From Candidatus Villigracilis proximus (GTDB taxonomy: Bacteria; Chloroflexota; Anaerolineae; Anaerolineales; Villigracilaceae): a stretch of DNA of 64,000 bases. Below are positions 60,471 through 64,000 of the stretch, one piece after another; the first letter of the stretch is position 1, and each line of letters begins with the position of its first letter. Below the pieces are notes generated by a model. The model ran no database searches. It saw only the letters and a program-made list of their open reading frames with translations, and was not told the DNA's origin. Both the position numbers and the translations under genes were made by a program. The stretch covers positions 62,001-126,000 of the forward strand of contig JADKBB010000001.1 in NCBI GenBank assembly GCA_016715195.1, in the 5' to 3' direction.

Positions 60471-62744
60471 TTAAACCTGAAAACTCAAAGGCGCACTAAC
60501 TTTTTGCTGTTCATTTTCTTCAAGTTTGCTGAGCGGCAGAATCACATGGAACTGACTGCCGGGGAAATTGATCTCATCGTAGCCGGGACTTTCCACATAG
60601 ATACGTCCACCGTGTGCTTCGACGATGCCTTTGGCGAGAGCGAGTCCCAACCCTGCGCCGCCGCCTTTGAAGCGGGTCTTGCTGGTGGAGTGTTTGCCCA
60701 ATTCGCCGGGTTGATAGAATTTGGTGAAGATGATCTCGCGGAAGTTCGGGTCCACGCCCACGCCGGTATCGCTAAAGATCAACTCAACACCGCCTTGCGG
60801 CAGGTCAAGGATCGCAGGAATGCCATGCCCTGTGATGGTGATCTTTCCATTGTTATCAGTGAATTTAACTGCATTGCGTAAAAGATGGTGGAATAATTTA
60901 CGCAACAGGTTCGGGTCCGCTTTGACATGCGGCAATGTGGGGAGGTTGATGGTAAGCGATTGTTTGCGTTCCTTGATCGAGCTGGCTTGCTCAATGCAAA
61001 TTTCCTGGATCAAATGACCTAATTCGACCGGCTGGATATGTGGTTTAAGCGAGCGGGCATCAATTTGCGCGATGTCAAACATCGAGTCCATAACTTCGTG
61101 CAAGCGGATCGTGCCATCGTGGATCTTTTCCATGATGAACTTGAAGTTCGGGTCGAGGCTGGAATCTTCCATCAGCATTTCGCTATAGCCTTTAATGACA
61201 GTCAGCGGTGTGCGAAGCTCGTGTGATGCGATACTGATAAAGTCTGATTTGGCTTGATCGATCCGTTCGAGGTCGCGGTTATTTTTTTCCAGTGCGCGGC
61301 GCGCGTAACGCAGTTCATTATTCAAACGCATCAGATTATCTACCAGACGGGCATTTTCCAATGCCACGGCCGTCTGGCTGGCATGTGAACTCAAAGTGAC
61401 AAGATCTTCCTTGCTGTAACGGTTGCCGCTTAATTTTCTACCGAAGGCCAAAAGTCCGATCCACTGGCGTTTGGCAAAGATAGGAATGTACACTTCTGCT
61501 TGTAGTTGGTTAAACCAGGCCCGCTCAATGGGAGATGCTGCCTGAAACGCCGGAAGCAGGTCGAGGTCATATTGAAGAAGCGGGCGTTGTTCCCGAATAA
61601 GATAGGCGGCGATCAGTCCGTTTTCATCCAATTCAGCCGCGATCATTTGCCGCTCTTCGGGGCTGCGCGCTGAGCGGAGTCTGAAAGTTCTGTGACCATC
61701 TGCTTCGCGGTCTGAATCCACAAGAAAAAGAAATCCGCGCTCGATTTGCATGGCTTCCAGAATGATGCCGACTGCAATACTTGCGAGACGATCCATGTCA
61801 AGGATGTTACTGATGCTTTCGCTGTATTGATGAATGGTGCGGCTCGCATCGTACTGATCGCCTTTCATCAAGATGTTCATGGTGCGCGAGGCTAGTGATA
61901 ATAACGGTGCAAAAAGCAGGGCAACCAATAATGCCATGAATGCGCCGATAAATAACGGATTGAAGTTAATATTGTTTTTGAATGCAGATTGTAATAATAA
62001 ATATCCGCCGAGATAAAACCCAACAATAATGACAGCGATCAGTATGTACGCCAGCACGCGCCGCAGAATCAATCTAAGGTCTGGCAGGTGATGTGTGCCA
62101 ACCACATAAGCCATCATGACAGCAATTGCAAGACGAATGGGCTGCCCTAAAATTAAGATATTGGAGAAAAGTAAAATATCGTTGACGAACATCAGGAAGA
62201 TGACAGGCCACCAATAATTTAAACGATTACGGAATAACTGCTGGCGTGCATCCCTGTGCGCGTTTGCAATATTAATGATCAGGCTGATCGCAAAAATAAG
62301 CCAGCCTAAAGTTGCCCAGGCTGGGCCAAGCCGTGTGCGTTGTAAGGTGAGATTGCCGTTTGTCCAAAGAATATCGGGCAGATTGATCGCGTTTGTCAGG
62401 ATCAATGCAAGGCCGAGCGCCCAGACCGTCCACAGCCCAACCCAGCCCCACCACATTTCACGTTTAAGAAAAGTTTGCAGCGTGATCATCAAAACGGCGA
62501 TGAGAGTCAACGCGACATAAATTTGTAATTCCTGAAATAATATGTTGCCGCTTTGTGAGGTTTCCCCGTTGCGCCAGGCGGCTTCAGCCACATTGATGAC
62601 CATTGCCAGCAATGCATATACAGCCACCAGCCAGGCTGCGGCTCCATGCCCGTCATCGCGGCGTTGTACTGCAAAAAAAATTACAGGCAGATACAATGCG
62701 GCAAGCAGGAGTAATAAAACGAATTGAGTCAGCGATGTATTCAT
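60471..62744 (-). CDS. 7TM-GAF sensor histidine kinase
   Basis: 757 residues. About seven membrane helices in the first ~230 residues (the histidine-kinase 7TM N-terminal type) and two more near 235-290; a GAF domain (about 305-460); HisKA with the phospho-acceptor His508 in SIASHELRTPL; HATPase with N box LLRNAVKFTDNNG, G1 DTGVGVD and G2 GGGAGLGLALAKG. A complete, active-looking hybrid-free kinase. No response regulator gene lies in the window, so it is an orphan here. The signal is unknown. Confidence 0.9.
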   Translation of the reverse strand: MNTSLTQFVLLLLLAALYLPVIFFAVQRRDDGHGAAAWLVAVYALLAMVINVAEAAWRNGETSQSGNILFQELQIYVALTLIAVLMITLQTFLKREMWWGWVGLWTVWALGLALILTNAINLPDILWTNGNLTLQRTRLGPAWATLGWLIFAISLIINIANAHRDARQQLFRNRLNYWWPVIFLMFVNDILLFSNILILGQPIRLAIAVMMAYVVGTHHLPDLRLILRRVLAYILIAVIIVGFYLGGYLLLQSAFKNNINFNPLFIGAFMALLVALLFAPLLSLASRTMNILMKGDQYDASRTIHQYSESISNILDMDRLASIAVGIILEAMQIERGFLFLVDSDREADGHRTFRLRSARSPEERQMIAAELDENGLIAAYLIREQRPLLQYDLDLLPAFQAASPIERAWFNQLQAEVYIPIFAKRQWIGLLAFGRKLSGNRYSKEDLVTLSSHASQTAVALENARLVDNLMRLNNELRYARRALEKNNRDLERIDQAKSDFISIASHELRTPLTVIKGYSEMLMEDSSLDPNFKFIMEKIHDGTIRLHEVMDSMFDIAQIDARSLKPHIQPVELGHLIQEICIEQASSIKERKQSLTINLPTLPHVKADPNLLRKLFHHLLRNAVKFTDNNGKITITGHGIPAILDLPQGGVELIFSDTGVGVDPNFREIIFTKFYQPGELGKHSTSKTRFKGGGAGLGLALAKGIVEAHGGRIYVESPGYDEINFPGSQFHVILPLSKLEENEQQKVSAPLSFQV

Positions 62745-62800
62745 ATGTACAAGTCAGGATTTTACCCGAAAAAAATAGTTAATCGGTTATCATTGTTGTT

Positions 62801-64000
62801 ATGCTAATTACCCGAGCCTCCCGTCTCAAATATAATTTCTCTGTGGATTTCTTTCGCCCGGACGGGCACGTGATCTTTTCAGATCTGGCTGCCGCCCGCG
62901 CCTTTGCCACCCAAATGTCAGCGCTTCGACCCGACCCCGTATCTGCCACTGACCTATATGCACTTTCCCTGCTTGATGAGGCGTACCATATCCTCCTCAA
63001 GCATTTTTATAGCAGATATACCGGTGTCATGGGCCGCGCCATGGGATTATTGCAATCCAGTCTTGGCTCAAAATATGATCTGACACTCAGTAAATTTACC
63101 GAGGAATTTCCGCCTCTATCGGTTTTTCGCGGCGAGACAACCGCAGGTGTTTATCTTTCCACCAAAGCCCCCAGTGTCGGTGATTTCGGACGCGGTGTGC
63201 GTGCAGCCGCCATCGAAGAAATGTTATTGGTTAATAATTCAAACAATAACCCGGCTCTGAATCGCTATAAGGATTTATTTGACGAATCCGTAATGAAAGG
63301 CACTGCCTACAAGGAATTTTTGCAATCCCTATTAACTTTCTATTCCCGTCAGCCTGGTTTTGGAAGTGGAGAAGCGGGATTGGGCGAGACGCTTACCGAA
63401 CTTCTTCAAGCGCCGATCAAGGCCTCTCCCGATTCTTTGGAAGGTCAGTTACGTTTTATTATCGAAAAATGGGGCTACCTGCTCGGCGAGACATTTTCCA
63501 TCCACGTCCTGCGTGGATTGGACTATTTGCGCGAAGACATTATCCGCACGGGTCATGGTCCAATTGACTCGCAGAAAGCGGAAACCCATGTGCCGACTTT
63601 TGGCGGCCATGAATATGCAGAATACGAACGTTACAGCATGGACAAGGAATGGATGCCGCGCCTTGTTTTGCTCGCCAAGAACACCTACGTCTGGCTGGCG
63701 CAGCTCTCTAAAAAATATCAACGTGACATAACCACCCTCGACCAGATCCCCGATGAAGAATTGGATTTACTCGCCTCGCGCGGATTCACCGGCCTGTGGT
63801 TGATCGGCCTTTGGGAACGCAGCCGCGCATCCCAGCGCATCAAACAACGCATGGGACAAAAAGATGCAGTTGCCTCAGCCTATTCCCTTTATTCTTACGA
63901 CATTGCCTCCGACCTCGGCGGTTGGGATGCGCTGAATAGTCTCCGTACCCGCGCCTGGGGGCGAGGCATCCGTCTCTCCGCCGACATGGTTCCCAATCAC
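62801..64000 (+). CDS. GH13 alpha-amylase-family enzyme, C-terminus beyond window
   Basis: Open from ATG 62801 to the window edge with no stop (400 codons seen). The first ~300 residues are a helical/sandwich N-terminal domain unlike simple amylases (YNFSVDFFRPDGHVIFSDLAA). The GH13 barrel then starts: DEELDLLASRGFTGLWLIGLWERS near 325 and RGIRLSADMVPNH at the end, which is conserved region I (DxVxNH). Later catalytic residues are outside. Probably acts on maltodextrin, trehalose or sucrose; which cannot be told. A TATCAT -10-like box ends 7 bases before the ATG. Confidence 0.8.
   Translation, partial: MLITRASRLKYNFSVDFFRPDGHVIFSDLAAARAFATQMSALRPDPVSATDLYALSLLDEAYHILLKHFYSRYTGVMGRAMGLLQSSLGSKYDLTLSKFTEEFPPLSVFRGETTAGVYLSTKAPSVGDFGRGVRAAAIEEMLLVNNSNNNPALNRYKDLFDESVMKGTAYKEFLQSLLTFYSRQPGFGSGEAGLGETLTELLQAPIKASPDSLEGQLRFIIEKWGYLLGETFSIHVLRGLDYLREDIIRTGHGPIDSQKAETHVPTFGGHEYAEYERYSMDKEWMPRLVLLAKNTYVWLAQLSKKYQRDITTLDQIPDEELDLLASRGFTGLWLIGLWERSRASQRIKQRMGQKDAVASAYSLYSYDIASDLGGWDALNSLRTRAWGRGIRLSADMVPNH

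Overview
The window looks like a chromosomal segment of a mid-GC bacterium, most likely a member of the Chloroflexota (class Anaerolineae). That assignment is inferred from the gene mix (a B12-binding radical SAM/DUF2344 pair, paired M29 peptidases, abundant solute-binding lipoproteins with VSAC/LSACG lipoboxes, SH3b proteins), not from a marker-gene tree. No rRNA, CRISPR array, integrase or transposase was seen. The only RNA gene is a tRNA-Arg(CCG) near the left end.

Layout. 0-9.4 kb: SH3b lipoprotein, tRNA-Arg, PrsW-type protease, a DUF2344 / DinB-like / B12-radical SAM operon, a bactofilin-like membrane protein, an ankyrin protein and a beta-lactamase-fold hydrolase, all on the minus strand. 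9.5-30.6 kb: two divergent operons that meet at 17.7 kb. Leftward run CBS protein, FAD/GcvT oxidoreductase, choline-kinase-like phosphotransferase, class II aldolase, HisC-like aminotransferase, CbbY-like HAD phosphatase and NUDIX hydrolase. Rightward run a DeoR regulator, a second FAD/GcvT oxidoreductase, a PfkB-family protein, an MttB-family methyltransferase, DUF47 plus PiT phosphate transporter, a four-gene ABC importer and an alkaline-phosphatase-superfamily hydrolase. Taken together these suggest uptake and dismantling of a phosphorylated, N-methylated compound; the substrate is not determined. 30.6-44 kb: DJ-1/PfpI, acyltransferase, DUF2207, a permease-less pair of solute-binding lipoproteins (one fused to a VWA domain), YjbQ, NlpC/P60 peptidase, dipeptide epimerase, DUF4288, DinB, ICMT-like methyltransferase, DUF4342 and a DUF2817 peptidase. 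44-46 kb: a GT-B-like protein of unknown role. 46-55.8 kb: a galactoside locus (LacI regulator, sugar ABC importer with unusually long permeases, alpha-galactosidase-like glycosidase, GalT). 55.8-64 kb: flavin-nucleotide-binding protein, two tandem M29 aminopeptidases, membrane proteins, a 7TM-GAF histidine kinase and the start of a GH13 enzyme that leaves the window.

Two features cut across the whole window. First, about ten genes are split by single-base frameshifts, nearly all explained by one missing base in a short homopolymer; this is most simply consensus error from long-read sequencing, so the split genes are reported here as single reconstructed genes. Second, many intergenic spacers are built of short degenerate tandem repeats with a 7-base (sometimes ~10-base) period, often with a complementary arm that makes a hairpin. 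Several promoters place a -10 box only 6-7 bases before the ATG, suggesting leaderless mRNAs.
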